64,000 bases of DNA from Microcyclospora pomicola (GCA_002786065.1 NHNY01000008.1:372001-436000); one strand, 5' to 3'. Numbered from the stretch's first letter, positions 22,001 through 33,494 are shown. Notes: a model not told the origin generated them from the sequence alone. Program-made: numbers and translations.

Positions 22001-23154
22001 TCAACCCATGGAACCAATTGCGCCATCCATGGCTCTGGTACAGTCTGAAACAGTGTTGCTCGCCGACCAGACTTGATTTGGCTTTCTGTCCTTTTTTTTC
22101 GCCACATGCACAAAAACCCGTGCCATGTGATCTTTACAAATACACACAGACGTGTATTCGATCAGCTCCATGAATATAGACCTAGAGAATACATACATAC
22201 ATTCATCTCATCGCATGGCAGATCCGGAAGCGGTCCCCGGCCGAAACCTACTGCAAGGCATAGAGCTAGGTATCCTACCCATGCTCATTTTGCACAACCC
22301 GACCCTCTCGAAAACTTGATTTTCTTTGACTTTTTCCTGTCCCGGGGCGGGCGAGCGAGCAGCCGTTGCACAATGCAACGCTGAGGTGTGCATGGCCCGT
22401 TTCGGGTTCGCATTCGCAGGTCCGCCCCCATGTCACACACAACCATGTCAATTTGTAAGGTAGGCTTTGGTGGCTTGCGGTGGAATTCCTTTCTCGTGGC
22501 CACGTGGGAAGTGTCTTTCCATTCTAGCCCCAACGGGGTGGCGCTTGCGAGGCTTGGCGGAATCTTGGGATACCTTACATTGGCATGATGCGTTTTGCTT
22601 GACGATCGGAAGGAGAGGACAGAACGATACGATCGTGGGCGTCGTCTGGATCAGCAAGAGTATGCCTTGATATGATTTGAGATCGACGGTGGGGAGCGTT
22701 CATCGTCGAAATGATCGTGCGAGCGGGCGGATCGTTGGGTATGGATGGATGCGTATAATGCACTCGGTCGAGCTGGTCTCGGATATGATACTCAGTGATT
22801 GGGTGCTGAGTATTTGCTCGTGAGATGCAGACCAGTATGCATGTGCAGGCGTTGACGCCCTCCTGTGGATGCTGGTGGTGAGGACGCCGATCGAGTCTGC
22901 GACAACACAGACACTGTGTTCGCTGTCGCTGGCGGGACTGCGCAGTGAGTGTACAGGGGTCGAAGTGTTCCTAGACTCAAAGCCTGAGGTTGTTGGGCAT
23001 ATGGTCTTCTCTGTGATGAAGAATCATGCGACATGTCCATGATCGGGCAGATCCCTTGCAAAGCGCACATCTCTGTCCAGAATATGGGTCCTACACGCTG
23101 CAAGGTGCCATATTCGCACATCGAGCATATCCACAGCATAGCCAGTATCCCCCA
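22001..23154. other. Intergenic between convergent genes
   Basis: 3' flanks of the caleosin gene and RRP7. No supported gene, repeat or RNA. Confidence 0.5.
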
Positions 23155-24105
23155 TCAAGTCTCCGGTCGCACCTTGCCACGTCGCCGACGCATCTCCTCC
23201 ACCTTGCGCAGATCCTCCTCGAAGCCGCGCACCAAGCTTTGCGCCTCCTCCTTCTTCCGCTCGCGGTTCTGAAATCGGTAGAAGTCGCTCATGATCCTGC
23301 TCTGCTCGCGCTTCTTGAGCTCCTCTGCTTTCAGCTTGGTCGCCTCCTCGCGTGCTGGCCCGTTTCTCCCGCCGCGTGTCACCGTGATGAAGCCGTCCTC
23401 GTCGGGCTCGGCGCGCTGTTTCGCCAGTAGTTGTGCGTGTGCTTGCTCCTGCGCGGCGAAGGCGGTCATGTACTCGTCGATGCTGGACTGCAGCGTTGCA
23501 GCGTCGGGGTAGCGGAGTTTGTGGTGGGCGAGGTATCGCGCGGAGCCCAGCGGCGGGAGCTTGTCCTCCACTCCACGACCCCAGACCACTTCATGTCCGG
23601 TCTTGACGGCGCGCCGAGCTTGCTTGAGCGCCAGGTCGGCGCTGGCTTTGTCGACAAACATTGCGATCGCAGTACTTCCGCTATGGTGCAGTTCCCGATC
23701 CCAGGTTTCCGGCAATAGACCCACCGGATGAGCTACCTCGCCAGACTCCAGCTCTGCTCCCTCGCCTTCACCGCGTTTTCGCTTCTTGCCCTTCGCTGGT
23801 GCTACCGGCGCTGTTATACCATTGCCCACTCTTGCGCCTTCGAAGGCGACGCTCTCTACTCTTCCACCGCCCAGCTGGTCCGCGAACAAACTTCGGATGT
23901 GAATCTCAGTCGCATCGATCGGCACGTTGACCAGGAAGACCTCGCGCGGTGTGTCTTCGGTCGGCACTCTGGGGGCGTTGGCCCGCATGTATAGGTAGTG
24001 TGTAGTCTTCCGCGGGAATGAAGGTACCGGTGGTAGAGAGACCGGGAGGACGGTGAATTCGTTGACGCTGGAAGCGACCTTGCTCGAGGAAGGCATCGGT
24101 ACCAT
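23155..24105 (-). CDS. RRP7: rRNA-processing protein Rrp7
   Basis: Single exon, 316 residues. An N-terminal RRM-like domain contains HYLYMRANAPR and VFLVNVPIDATEIHIRSLF. The C-terminal Rrp7 domain ends in the characteristic DFYRFQNRERKKEEAQSL followed by an arginine-rich RRRRGKVRPE tail. Rrp7 joins the small-subunit processome (UTP-C group) and is needed for 18S rRNA maturation. Two ATGs three codons apart (M1 and M4) are possible starts; the upstream one is used here. Family assignment is confident. Confidence 0.93.
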   Translation of the reverse strand: MVPMPSSSKVASSVNEFTVLPVSLPPVPSFPRKTTHYLYMRANAPRVPTEDTPREVFLVNVPIDATEIHIRSLFADQLGGGRVESVAFEGARVGNGITAPVAPAKGKKRKRGEGEGAELESGEVAHPVGLLPETWDRELHHSGSTAIAMFVDKASADLALKQARRAVKTGHEVVWGRGVEDKLPPLGSARYLAHHKLRYPDAATLQSSIDEYMTAFAAQEQAHAQLLAKQRAEPDEDGFITVTRGGRNGPAREEATKLKAEELKKREQSRIMSDFYRFQNRERKKEEAQSLVRGFEEDLRKVEEMRRRRGKVRPET

Positions 24106-24599
24106 TGCGCAGGACGATGTGTGGTCAGAGATATCGAACTCGTAATGTCGTTGTGAAGCTCAATCGACCTTTAAAGAAATTCTGGCCGATGCGCGCTAGC
24201 ATCTGAAATCCGGGGTCATAAATTTGTGCCGGTTTCCATCAACCATGCTCCCACTCGTACCCTACTATTGCTTCCCATTCACGTGTGCTACACATCTGAT
24301 GGAACACGTTTGTCGCCTACATGTAGGATGGTGGAATGGTCATGAGTTTTTCTTGACAATAGCGCCATGGTCAATCTGTATAACCAACGACATTCTAGAT
24401 ATTCACGAGGACAGTAGGCACATGCGGCTTCAAACGTTAGGTAGTGGAAAAACCTTAGCCATACAGGGGTCGTGTAACGTGGCTGATACTGACACACCTG
24501 TACTGTCTCAACCACATCTCATTGCCAAGCGTGTACTACACCATAAACCAATCTAGAAAAGCACCTGTCTCCGAGAGTAGAAACCACCCTAATCTTTTC
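24106..24599. other. Intergenic, with a 12-base palindrome
   Basis: Upstream region of RRP7 and 3' flank of the deaminase-domain gene. It includes the perfect palindrome CCTACATGTAGG at 24316-24327. No gene seen. Confidence 0.5.
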
Positions 24600-26598
24600 T
24601 CATTGCTTCATTTCTGTCACAGAAGGGTTGAGCTCTGCGAAAAGACTGTCGTGCCTTTCTCTCCTTGCTCCCTGGGACTCGGGCAGAGCGAACAAAAAGC
24701 TGACAGTCTCTTGCCCTATTGTGAGACTCAGAGTCCTAGTGTCACTCAGCGGACCAACTGGCAAGGTGATGTCGTGGTCAATGGGTGCTGAATTCAGGTC
24801 AAAGCTGTATTGACGGGCCTGCTTGCTGGATCCCTCGGTGCAAAGTTCGGTTGGAACTGTTCGAACATGGAACGAATTAATAGAGTTCCGGTTATTACCT
24901 TCAGGTAACACTGAGAAATAGAAATGTGTTCCTTTCTCGACAACACAGACTTCATGGTCCCCAGTGATTGTGATTCCCGTCTGTTCAGGTATCTTTATAG
25001 GGGTGATGGCCTCGACAGAATCTGCAGAGCTCGCTTTCGCCGAGATTATACCACTTGCAACGATAGTGTTTCCATCTGACGATGAGTCATTGCTTGAGCC
25101 GGACCCAATTGCGTGCTCTCCTATGCCTGACAAGCGTTCGTCGACCAAGATCTCCAGTGCAAGGGGTGTCTCAAGCGAAGAAGGTGGCCTAGTCGGAGCA
25201 ACATCGTCCATCGGAAGAGTGGAGCTCGACCTCCAGAGCTTTCTGTACAATTCGACTACACTCTCGTTCGGAGGACCACTGGTATTTCTGGGCGACTTGG
25301 CAATTGTTGTAATATAGGTCTCGAGCGCCTTGTTGAATGTTTCCACGACAGGATTGATTGCCATGAAGTATGCTAACGGTGCTTGGTACGCCGCAGGTAA
25401 CGTCCATTTCTCGTATATCCTGCCATGTGTCCGAGGAACCTTGAATTTCCCGTGAACTTCACAAAACAACGCACACAAGAAGCATGCGCTTTTGCTGGCG
25501 CATAGATACCTGGGAGGTAGTTGTGAAGGATTCATTTGATAGAATAGAAGGATTTGGATCTCGGCATGTACTCTCCCCACCATTCCGGCTCTCAAGACGT
25601 CCTCATATTTATGCGCCGAGTTGGCTGGCAGGCTTGATCCAGACTGCTGTTCAAGGACTCGCTCAATTGTATTGTTAAAGTCTCGTAGCTCGATTCTAGG
25701 AGGCTTCACCTGGCTAAATTGTGCAGGAATTGCTGCTATGCGAATACTGTTCAAAACAGATATTCCAGTTTCCCTGGCCGCAGCGACCAAGTCCTTTGCC
25801 ACAACAATGTAGCGGGAGAGTTTGCCGATGGCTGTGGGAAGGTACGTCCTTGTGGAAGGTTCGAGCTTTTGATGTTTGGTAAGTGTTGAGATTAGTGCCT
25901 CGACCTCGAATTGATGAGCCAGTACAAGGATCTGCAACAGGAGCACCCGCCGGCCTACCTCGTCACTCTGCGCCTCGATCTTGTGAAAGATCTTGCAGAG
26001 CTCTTCACTCTGGTTCCTCAGCCTTTTCGCAGCTTCGGTGCCTACTCCTGCGGAGGCTATCGTTTTCTGCAAGAGTGGTGCAAATACAGGTCTCTGTGGC
26101 CAACTATTCGACTTGCGTGCATGTCTCGATCTGAGTCGTGAGAGGATACGATTCGCACACGCGTTGATGATCGCGTCGAGGATGAATTGTTCCGCTTCAT
26201 CTCGGGAAATTTCTGCTTGGCTGTTAGTATCGCATTCACGTGGACCATGGGCAAGTACGACCTCGGCGATTGGCACGTATCATGACATCTGCAATTCGTC
26301 GGAGGTTCTGGACAACCACTGATGTACTGCCAGAGTTTCTTGCAACACGAATAATGATTCCACTGCCATCAACATGCTCTTCGACACATACAGCGAGAAT
26401 TTTGGTCGGATCGTTCGACGGCGAGGCGATGAACGCGAAGTGGTCTGCCAGTTGCTTTTCTCTGATTTCATCGAGTTGCCATCTGGGATCACTTGGACCA
26501 GGCTGAGTGTCTTTAGGTGCCTCGAGGATCTCTCGAAAGCTCCACAGTAACGCAGCATTTTCCATGGCTTGCTGCCTCAAGTCATGGTATCGTTCCAT
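24600..26598 (-). CDS. OTT_1508-like nucleic acid/nucleotide deaminase domain protein
   Basis: Exons of about 26262-26598 and 24600-26212 give about 649 residues. The C-terminal half has the cytidine-deaminase-fold zinc signature: H328-A-E330 (GRVHAEIQILLFYQ), then CASKSACFLC with C356-x2-C359, followed by HGKFKVPRTHGRIYEKW. This layout is that of the OTT_1508-like deaminase family, known from Orientia and widely from fungi. The N-terminal region is helical with no known domain; after the deaminase comes a serine-rich linker and a beta-rich tail. The substrate is not known for fungal members. The intron contains a perfect TACTAAC branch site; its donor (GTCGTA) is weak, so the join may differ by a few codons. 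The first ATG is 26598, but protein-like sequence continues about 40 bases upstream, so a short 5' exon may be missing. Confidence 0.75.
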
Positions 26599-27342
26599 GT
26601 TGATGTAGTGTTTGATGGCCAATCGAGTATGCTCGACTAAGGCTCATGAAAAGATCCCTGCGTTGAGAACATACTTGACCAGTGACTTTGGCGCCAAGAT
26701 GCAAGAGTGCCATACTCTATGCCGCTGTGCCCCGGTCATGCGCTGTTCTCCATGCCACCACACCCTTGTTCAAGAGTCAGGCTGAGATACGACGCGAGCA
26801 AGTACCATTCTGCTTGAGTTCGCCGAGTATTGCAAGCTGCTCGTTTCCATTGAATGTAATAGAGCCCCGTGAAACACTGCTTGGCATCGACTCCGAGTAT
26901 GATTAGCATGCTGGCCATGTCTGAAGGCACTAGGACGCAACTCAAGGTAGATGCTCGTATAGTTGCACAGCTTCAGATACACGTCCCAGCTGTACGCAGA
27001 CTTCGCAACTGGGTGGGGCCGGCCCTGCATACCGCATCCGCGCAGACCAGGATGTCCTACAACTTGTCAACTTGATCGATCGGCGGAATTCGTCACTAGG
27101 TACTATCAGTAAAAGAGACGACTATGCGATATACTTGGCCCAAACATGACGGTAGATATATACCTGGATCGACGAAACTTCCTCTGAAGAAGCATTGTGC
27201 TCTAAGTCCAGGCACATGAACTACTGGCCGCTCTACCAGAGGCAGCGAGAAAGCGAATAAAACAAATTGAGCTCGTACTTGAAGATTGAAGTGCTAAAGT
27301 CAGTGCGTTAGAACACCCGCGAGTCAGACTTCCAAGTCGGAG
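26599..27342. other. Intergenic, possible missing first exon
   Basis: The part next to 26598 may hold a first exon of the deaminase-domain gene (in-frame coding-like bases to about 26640). Otherwise nothing is recognised. Confidence 0.4.
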
Positions 27343-28290
27343 CTATGCCAACAAGCGTCTGCATCTTGCCGTGCTCTCATGAAACAGTTCACTATCCGTC
27401 CCCAAGCACTCTCTGTCGATTCTCAAACCTTTTTCAGCGTACTGCCGCACTTCATCGCCCCTTCCCAGCTTAGCCGCCAGCTCCGCCGCAGCATAACATC
27501 TCGTCGCAATCTCCCTGCCAGCCAACCCTTGGTCCTCGAACAACGCAATCGATTCCAACGTCACCTGCAATTCGGTCTCCGGATCCGGCATCCCACGTTC
27601 CTCCGCCGCCTCCGCAAAAGCATGTAGCTTCGCTTGAAACAGGAACCGCTTCTCCTCTCCATCCCTTCCGCGTTGGCGCGTCGTGTCGCACGCCGGACAA
27701 TCGCAGAGAAAGCCGTAACTGTGCAACAACCGGCCCTGTCGATGCTCCTTCAACGCGCCGTGCTCCGGTAAATAGTTGATGGTGATTTCCTCTCCCTCCG
27801 CGATCGGCTTGACGGCGTGGACCGTGAAGCGGCCCAGTGCGTTGTTGAAGTTTCCCTGCGAATTTGGAATACACGCGTGATTCAGGCGACAGATGTCGCC
27901 GAACACTGCTTGCCGCTCTGCCGAGATCTCGAAGTTGTTGTTCCGGAACACGTTCAGGATCGCTGGGTAGTCCAGCAAACTTCTCCAGAATGACTTCGTG
28001 TTGGTGGCGGATGCCTCACTGCCTCCTGGCGTAGCATTCTTATCAGAAGCCACAGCATGCCAGATCGCTTCCATGCCATTGAGAACCATTGAGCGCTTCG
28101 CCGGGTTGACCGACAAGCTCATCAGCCGGGCGAGGTCGCTGTCGCGCAGTTTCCTTGCGGCGGCGAACACATCGCGTTCCGAACGCACTGCGAGGAGTGG
28201 TCGCTCCGCTAGGATGCGCGTGCCAGGAACGATGGACTTGGTCGCGAAAATCCCGAGACCTTTGACGCCGGCATGGCGGATTTCGAACAT
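27343..28290 (-). CDS. SET-domain protein (putative lysine methyltransferase)
   Basis: Single exon, 315 residues. The SET domain opens with HAGVKGLGIFATKSIVPGTRI, has the core CRLNHACIPNSQGNFN and EEITINYLPEHG motifs, and a post-SET cysteine group CDCPACD. The C-terminal third is helical with a TPR-like look (AAELAAKLGRGDEV, AEKGLRIDRECLG). This small SET type is abundant in filamentous fungi, usually annotated as SET domain protein 5-like; substrates are mostly unknown and may be non-histone. The catalytic asparagine-histidine pair and tyrosine are present, so the enzyme looks intact. Confidence 0.88.
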   Translation of the reverse strand: MFEIRHAGVKGLGIFATKSIVPGTRILAERPLLAVRSERDVFAAARKLRDSDLARLMSLSVNPAKRSMVLNGMEAIWHAVASDKNATPGGSEASATNTKSFWRSLLDYPAILNVFRNNNFEISAERQAVFGDICRLNHACIPNSQGNFNNALGRFTVHAVKPIAEGEEITINYLPEHGALKEHRQGRLLHSYGFLCDCPACDTTRQRGRDGEEKRFLFQAKLHAFAEAAEERGMPDPETELQVTLESIALFEDQGLAGREIATRCYAAAELAAKLGRGDEVRQYAEKGLRIDRECLGTDSELFHESTARCRRLLA

Positions 28291-28428
28291 TCGATAAGGT
28301 TCGGGAAATGTGGTGGAGCACAGTGTCGCGTGATCTCTTGCCGTTTCGGTCGTGTTCGGGGGTTGGCAGCTGAAGTTCTAGAAGTCCCCGAAGAATTGCC
28401 GCTTGTAAATACAGTCAGGGGTTGATTC
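28291..28428. other. Short intergenic spacer
   Basis: Upstream of the SET gene; nothing recognised. Confidence 0.4.
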
Positions 28429-29010
28429 TCATAAAAGTGGTTCAGCTTTTGGATATAGCAGCCACGAATTCGAATGCCTTACACATAGGCTTCCATCGGC
28501 CTTAAAACGGCCATTCACCTGTACAATCACAATACGGGTGTAGAGAAGAAAGGCATGGTCACTTTTGTAATGCTCCATGATTCCACAAAGGTATCCTATG
28601 TCATGTATTCCCCCCTTCAGACGCTGACCCTGATCGGTCGTGATCTCGAGCTCAGCTATTGAGAACATTTCCCTGAAGACAACCCTAGCACTAAGGCTCC
28701 GCATCTTTCCATGCATCGTCCTATAGCTCTCGCGTAAATGCTCACATCTGCGATTCCGCAGTAGTCCAAAGCCTGGAGTTCCGTGGCGGAAAGATATATT
28801 CGGAATCAGTGAGTGAAGCTGTAGCCGCGGACGCCTCGATCGATATTGCGCAATCCTCCGCGACTTGCACCCTTCCAGGAGATGCTCCAGATGATGTTGT
28901 TGCGCCTACCCTGCTGATTGCTCATAAAGTATAGCCGCGAGTAAGAGATATCTGGTTCGATCAAATGTCCAGCCTTCCCTCTCGAATCCCTTCATGTGCA
29001 TCGTAAACGT
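28429..29010 (-). CDS. Doubtful hypothetical gene
   Basis: A chain of open frames could be joined: a first segment containing FEREGWTFDRTRYLLLAA, a second (LTDSEYIFPPRNSRLW), then 28429-28690 (RVVFREMFSIAELEITTD, HYKSDHAFLLYTRIVIVQ). The second join would use a normal 55-base intron, 28691-28745. The first would need a 38-base intron, shorter than the others here, and the start codon (near 29010) is uncertain. No family is recognised. The protein-like amino-acid make-up is the only support; it may be chance, or 3' flank of the next gene. Confidence 0.25.
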
Positions 29011-29084
29011 ACGAGAGGGCTGAAGCTTGATCACCAACAAGACTTTGACTTGCGTGAAAGTGATATCCTGGGAAACCTGGCGCC

Positions 29085-29908
29085 TCACTGATTCACAGCG
29101 GTGAACCCTGCATTACCAGGCTGCGGTCTCTCCTCATGCGACAACGGTAAGATGTGTCTGTCGCCATTCGTCGGTGCCGCGCCGCGATCATCCCCTGCAT
29201 GTGATATCGGCACAGCACCTGGCTGTCCCATGGGCGTTCCATATGGGCTCAGCTGATGTGATGGCTGCGACGGAGGTATTGACTGTGCGGGTCCTGGGGC
29301 ACCATGCGCTTTGCGCTGCTGTTCCATCGCCGCAAGATGCTCTGGCGGGACGAAGACATACTGCCCGTCTTGCACGGCGTTTGCAGGGACCAGAGGACCA
29401 TTAGGTCCGACCGCAACCAGCGGCGGGTTCGTCGTTGCGCCAGACATGCCAGGGTGCGGCGTTTGGCCTGGGGTGGACTGCTCAGGATAATCGCCCGGGT
29501 AGCCTTGCGGGGGTTGTGACGACGAGGGGCCGGCGTTGGCGTTCGCCGATGGACGTTTCCGCTTGTCGCGATGAGGCCGGTCGGGCGGAGGAGTCGCCAT
29601 GCCATCATCTCCGCTGCCCTCGCTTCCGTCCACGTTCGGGTCCATCCTCTTGCTTAGTTGCTCCAGCAGGAATGCGCGCTCCAGTCGCAGCTTCATGATC
29701 GCGCGGTCGAGCCGCACGCGCTTGATCTTGGCTTGGTCATTGGCGTCCTCGACCTCGTTCAGGCGTCGCTTGAGCTCGATACATTTGCGGTAGTATGCTT
29801 TCTCGACGCTGGGCGCGAGAGGCGTGTTTACGGTCGCTTCTCCTACATTTTTATGTTAGTATGCGAAACAAAATCCCAGGTGACTCGCGACCGACCTGAT
29901 GGAGGCAT
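29085..29908 (-). CDS. INO80 complex subunit F-like (Nht1-like) protein
   Basis: A 13-base first exon (29896-29908, coding MPPS) is followed by a 53-base intron with a perfect TACTAAC branch site, then exon 29085-29842; 256 residues. The N-terminal 70 residues form a charged helix (EKAYYRKCIELKRRLNEVE, LDRAIMKLRLERAFLLEQL) typical of the INO80F domain found in fungal INO80 chromatin-remodelling subunits. The rest is proline/glutamine/glycine-rich and probably disordered, with a basic HRDKRKR patch that may be a nuclear signal. Without the tiny first exon there is no in-frame ATG before the conserved helix. The family call rests on the helix pattern alone. Confidence 0.72.
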
Positions 29909-30251
29909 ATTGTCCAGGTGAAGATGTATGTGGATGGGGACAATCGTGTTTCAAACCGTCACGAACGAGACGTGTAACATCTCGGTTGGACTGCGTCCCA
30001 TTGAGGCTCGGCGGAACATCCCTCCCTAGCGTTCATGGAGCTAGTGGCTTCAAGCACGCTTTCACATGCAAGATTATTGATCACATGTAACTTAATCTAT
30101 GTCGTTTTACTTGCGTGAACATTAGTACAAAGATCCCGACGGATGCGTTTGGTTGTTTCCACATTGATGCGTAGAGCGCCATGATCATCTATGCACTGTA
30201 CAAGCTAATCCTACAAGCATGACTCGTGAGAAGTGTCGCATATGATTAGTG
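29909..30251. other. Intergenic between leftward genes
   Basis: Promoter of the INO80-like gene and 3' flank of the lipase gene. Nothing else recognised. Confidence 0.45.
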
Positions 30252-31585
30252 TTACAGTCCTTCTTTAGCCAGCATATCTACACAACCAAGTCAGTCGCTT
30301 CTCAAGCCGGGAAATGATCACGTAGACCTGAGACGTACCAGCAATGTCAAGGTAGAACGCGATAGCATTAAAACTGTTGCCACGCAAGTGATCAGTCAAG
30401 GCCATGCTACATGGAGTTCACGGAACAGTAGACTTACTTTCGTTTATGTCCCGTCAGCTCCCAGAAATACCTGTGACCGGAATGTCAGTGACTTTGAAAA
30501 CCGCCTACGACAGATACAAAATCGTGAGACTTACCAACGTATCCGATTAGTCCAATTGATGAGATCCAGGTGGCTCACATTCTCCAGCGTGCCTTTATAC
30601 GTGCCCCACTGACAACTCGCCACGCTGACCAGGCCATCATTCGGGCCCTCGGCCTCCGCAATGACACCATGGCTTTTGCGAAAGACCGACGTGATGCGCG
30701 GTTCCAGCGTCGCGCCGTAAGAATAATACCGCACGCCCTCCCGGTCCGGCGTGCGCGGGTTGAAGTCTTTCTGCATGTACTCCTGCGTCAGTTGTTGGAA
30801 GGCGCCGGTCTCGATGCCGAAGTAATTCAGTAACTTGTAGATCTTGGGAACGTTGGTGAGGCCGATCTGGTTGAGGAGATAATCGGCGAATGCGCTTCCA
30901 CGATGGGGAGAGGCGACGGTCGTCAACGACAGGACTTGCACGTTAGGTGGCTTCAGACGGGAAAGCATATATCGTGAGTCCAGGCCTCTGTTCGATATTA
31001 CGCGTTAGAACAGTATAATCAGATTTCTTTCGATATCACAACGGACGTACCCCTACACAACGCAAAGAGTCAGAATCTAGCACCGAATCAAACCGACGTG
31101 AATCAACTTACCATACTATGCGCAATAATATTCACCGCCCTCCCCTTCGCCTTCCGCTCAATGACCTCCGCCAGCATCTGCGCGCGCGCCTCGATAGATC
31201 CGCTGGGCGTGACCTCGGCGGTGATGACCTCGACGCCCTTGGCCGCCAACGCCTGCCGAATGCCGTACCAGTACTGGATGCCGGGCAGGAAGCGGCCGGC
31301 GAGATGCAACTCGTCGAAGCCCAGCAGGCCGTGGGCAAGGATGATGGGGTGCGTGGGAGTCTGGTAGTTCTCACGCAGATCCGCGAAGTCGTTGGAGAGC
31401 ACACGGCCGAGACGCGGGTCTTGCGTCTCAGCGGTCTTTTGCTCGGCTTCGGCTTTTTGCGTAGGGTGGGAGGGTTGTTGTTCAAGGTGGAATGAGGTGC
31501 GGTGGAAATGCCTCGAGGCAGAGATTATGGTGCCCGTATAGATAGGCATACGCCGACGGAGCGCAGTACGATGAAGCAGCAGCAT
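30252..31585 (-). CDS. TGL2: Mitochondrial-type triacylglycerol lipase (Tgl2-like), with a two-base exon
   Basis: Exons 31112-31585, 31051-31052, 30535-30987, 30438-30470, 30339-30373 and 30252-30277 give 340 residues; introns are 59-64 bases and all GT-AG. The alpha/beta-hydrolase shows HPIILAHGLLGF near the oxyanion site, the nucleophile motif AHSMGGLDSRYM, and ASPHRGSAFADY. The N-terminus is basic and serine/arginine-rich (ALRRRMPIYTGTIISASRHFHR), consistent with mitochondrial import. Yeast Tgl2 is a mitochondrial lipase of similar size. The catalytic motif is split: HSM ends exon 1, the bases GG form exon 2, and exon 3 begins A-GGC. Only this arrangement yields HSMGGLDSRY in frame. The tail NFNAIAFYLDIADMLAKEG is encoded by three small exons. 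Confidence 0.85.
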
Positions 31586-32053
31586 TATGGTCAGAGACTT
31601 GTTAGTATTTTCATATCATCGAGACGTCAATGGGATTGAAGAACGTCAAGTCTCATGGCATGGGAGTGGCGTCGTTTGGCGCCTCAGGCAAACACGTCTT
31701 GTCAAGTCCTGTTTCGACGCCGTTCAAAGAACATCAAGCGTTTGTTGCCCTTGTATTCAATGCGCACTTTCATGCAGGCGCTCACGAATGTCTCGGCAAT
31801 GTCGCCGCTTACATGGGGAATATATTGATTGTATCTCAGACTGTATGGATTCTCCATTTCGATCGAGAGACTTGGAGGAGCTATCAATCAAAGCCTCCTC
31901 TCCCTGAATAAGGTACCTGAGGTAGGTAGGTTGCATGATACATGATCCATTTGGTCTATAGGTACTTTATGCACATTCGAGCACGACTCGGCGCTACATA
32001 CACGAATCCGCCCAATATACCCCTCCACTAAATACTCCGCCATCTCTTCCGCC
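31586..32053. other. Intergenic between leftward genes
   Basis: Upstream region of the lipase gene and 3' flank of the acyl-CoA dehydrogenase gene. No gene recognised. Confidence 0.45.
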
Positions 32054-33494
32054 TTATGCAGTGTACTCGCGCTGCAACAGCTTCGCGATCGTCGTGAGCT
32101 GGATGTTCGACGTGCCCTCGTAGATGGCGCCGATCTTGCTGTCGCGGAAGAACTTCTCCGCCAAGCCCTCGCGCACGAAACCCATGCCACCCATCCATTC
32201 GACCGCCTGGCCACTGACCCGGCCCGCGACCTGGGAGGCGAACAGTTTCGCCATGGCGGCGTCGCGGACAAAGTCTTCGCCAGCCTCCTTTTTGCGCGCG
32301 GCGTTGTAGACCAGGGCGCGGGCGGCAACGATCTCGGTGTAAGCCTGGGCGAGCTGGTGCTGCATGCCCTGGAACTCGCCGACGAGGGTGCCGAACTGCT
32401 TGCGGTCGTTCCACACGTAGCGGGCAGCGTTCTCCCATGCGCCGAGGGCGAGGCCGGTCATCTGGGCGGCGATGCCGATGCGGCCCTCGTTGAGGATGCC
32501 GATGGCGTACTTGTAGCCCTGGCCCTCTTCGCCGAGCAGAGCATCCTTGGGCAGCTCGACGTCGTCGAAGTTGAGGACGCACGTGGAGGACGCCTTGATG
32601 CCGAGCTTCTTCTCCTTCTTAGCGATGCTGAAGCCCTTGGTGTCCTTGTCCATGACAAAGGCCGTAATGCCCTTGTAGCCCTTCTCTGGGTTGAGGTTGG
32701 CGAAGACGATGAAGAAGCCAGCCTCCTGGCTGTTGGTGATCCACATCTTGCTGCCGTTGATCCGGTAGCCGTCGGCGGTCTTCTCGGCGCGCGTCTTGAG
32801 GGCGAAGGCGTCGGAGCCCGACACCGGCTCGGACAAGGCGAAAGAACCAAGCGTGTTGGTCGCGAGCTTGGGCAGCCACTTCTTGCGCGACTCCTCGGTG
32901 CCGTACTTGAGGATGGCGGTGTTGACGAGCGTGTTGTGGACGTCACACATGACGCTGACGCTGGGGTCCACGCGCGCCAGCTCCTCGATGCCGACGATGG
33001 CGGCCGTGAAGTTCATGCCCGCGCCGCCGTACTTCTCGGGGATCTCCACGCTCATCAACCCCTGCTCGAACAGACCCTCGATGATGGAAGGGTCCATCGA
33101 CTCGTTCTCGTCCATCTCGCGGACCTTGGGCAGGATCATGTCGTTGGCGAACTTGCTGACGGACTCTTGCATGGCGTACTCGGTCTCGCTGAAGTGGAAG
33201 ATGGGCGTGGGTAGCATGGTCGTGAGGTCGTAGGGCTCGCCCTCGGTGGTGACATTGTCGGTGTCATAGCGGCGGGTCAGCGTGGTGGAGAGGTGTCTTG
33301 ATCTGTCGGTTGTTTCTCTTCAGCCAATGCCCTGTGTGGTTTGCCCTCCCATTGAGCCAGGATTGTATTTCTTACGATTGTGCGGAAGATCTTGATACTG
33401 CCGCTCGGGGCAGCGCGAGCTTCGAGCCAGTCTTGGAGGAGGTGGTGGCAGCAGCTCTGGCGAGCGGCCGCAGGGATCGGAGGACGCTGGCCAT
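32054..33494 (-). CDS. Short/branched-chain acyl-CoA dehydrogenase, mitochondrial
   Basis: Exons 33376-33494 and 32054-33296, with a 79-base intron, encode 453 residues. The first exon supplies an arginine/serine/alanine-rich import sequence (MASVLRSLRPLARAAATTSS). The mature enzyme shows the two family signatures, FALSEPVSGSDAFALKT and QAVEWMGGMGFVREG, and the catalytic glutamate in AIYEGTSNIQL, as in human ACADSB. These flavoproteins oxidise short or branched acyl-CoA from fatty acids, isoleucine or valine and pass electrons to ETF. Length and order are complete. Coding sequence is markedly GC-rich. ACADSB versus other short-chain types cannot be settled by eye. Confidence 0.92.

Noticed and set aside
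32357-33214. 285-codon open frame antisense to the acyl-CoA dehydrogenase
   Set aside because: Shadow caused by strong GC-ending codon use of the true gene; valine/leucine/aspartate-rich chance product.
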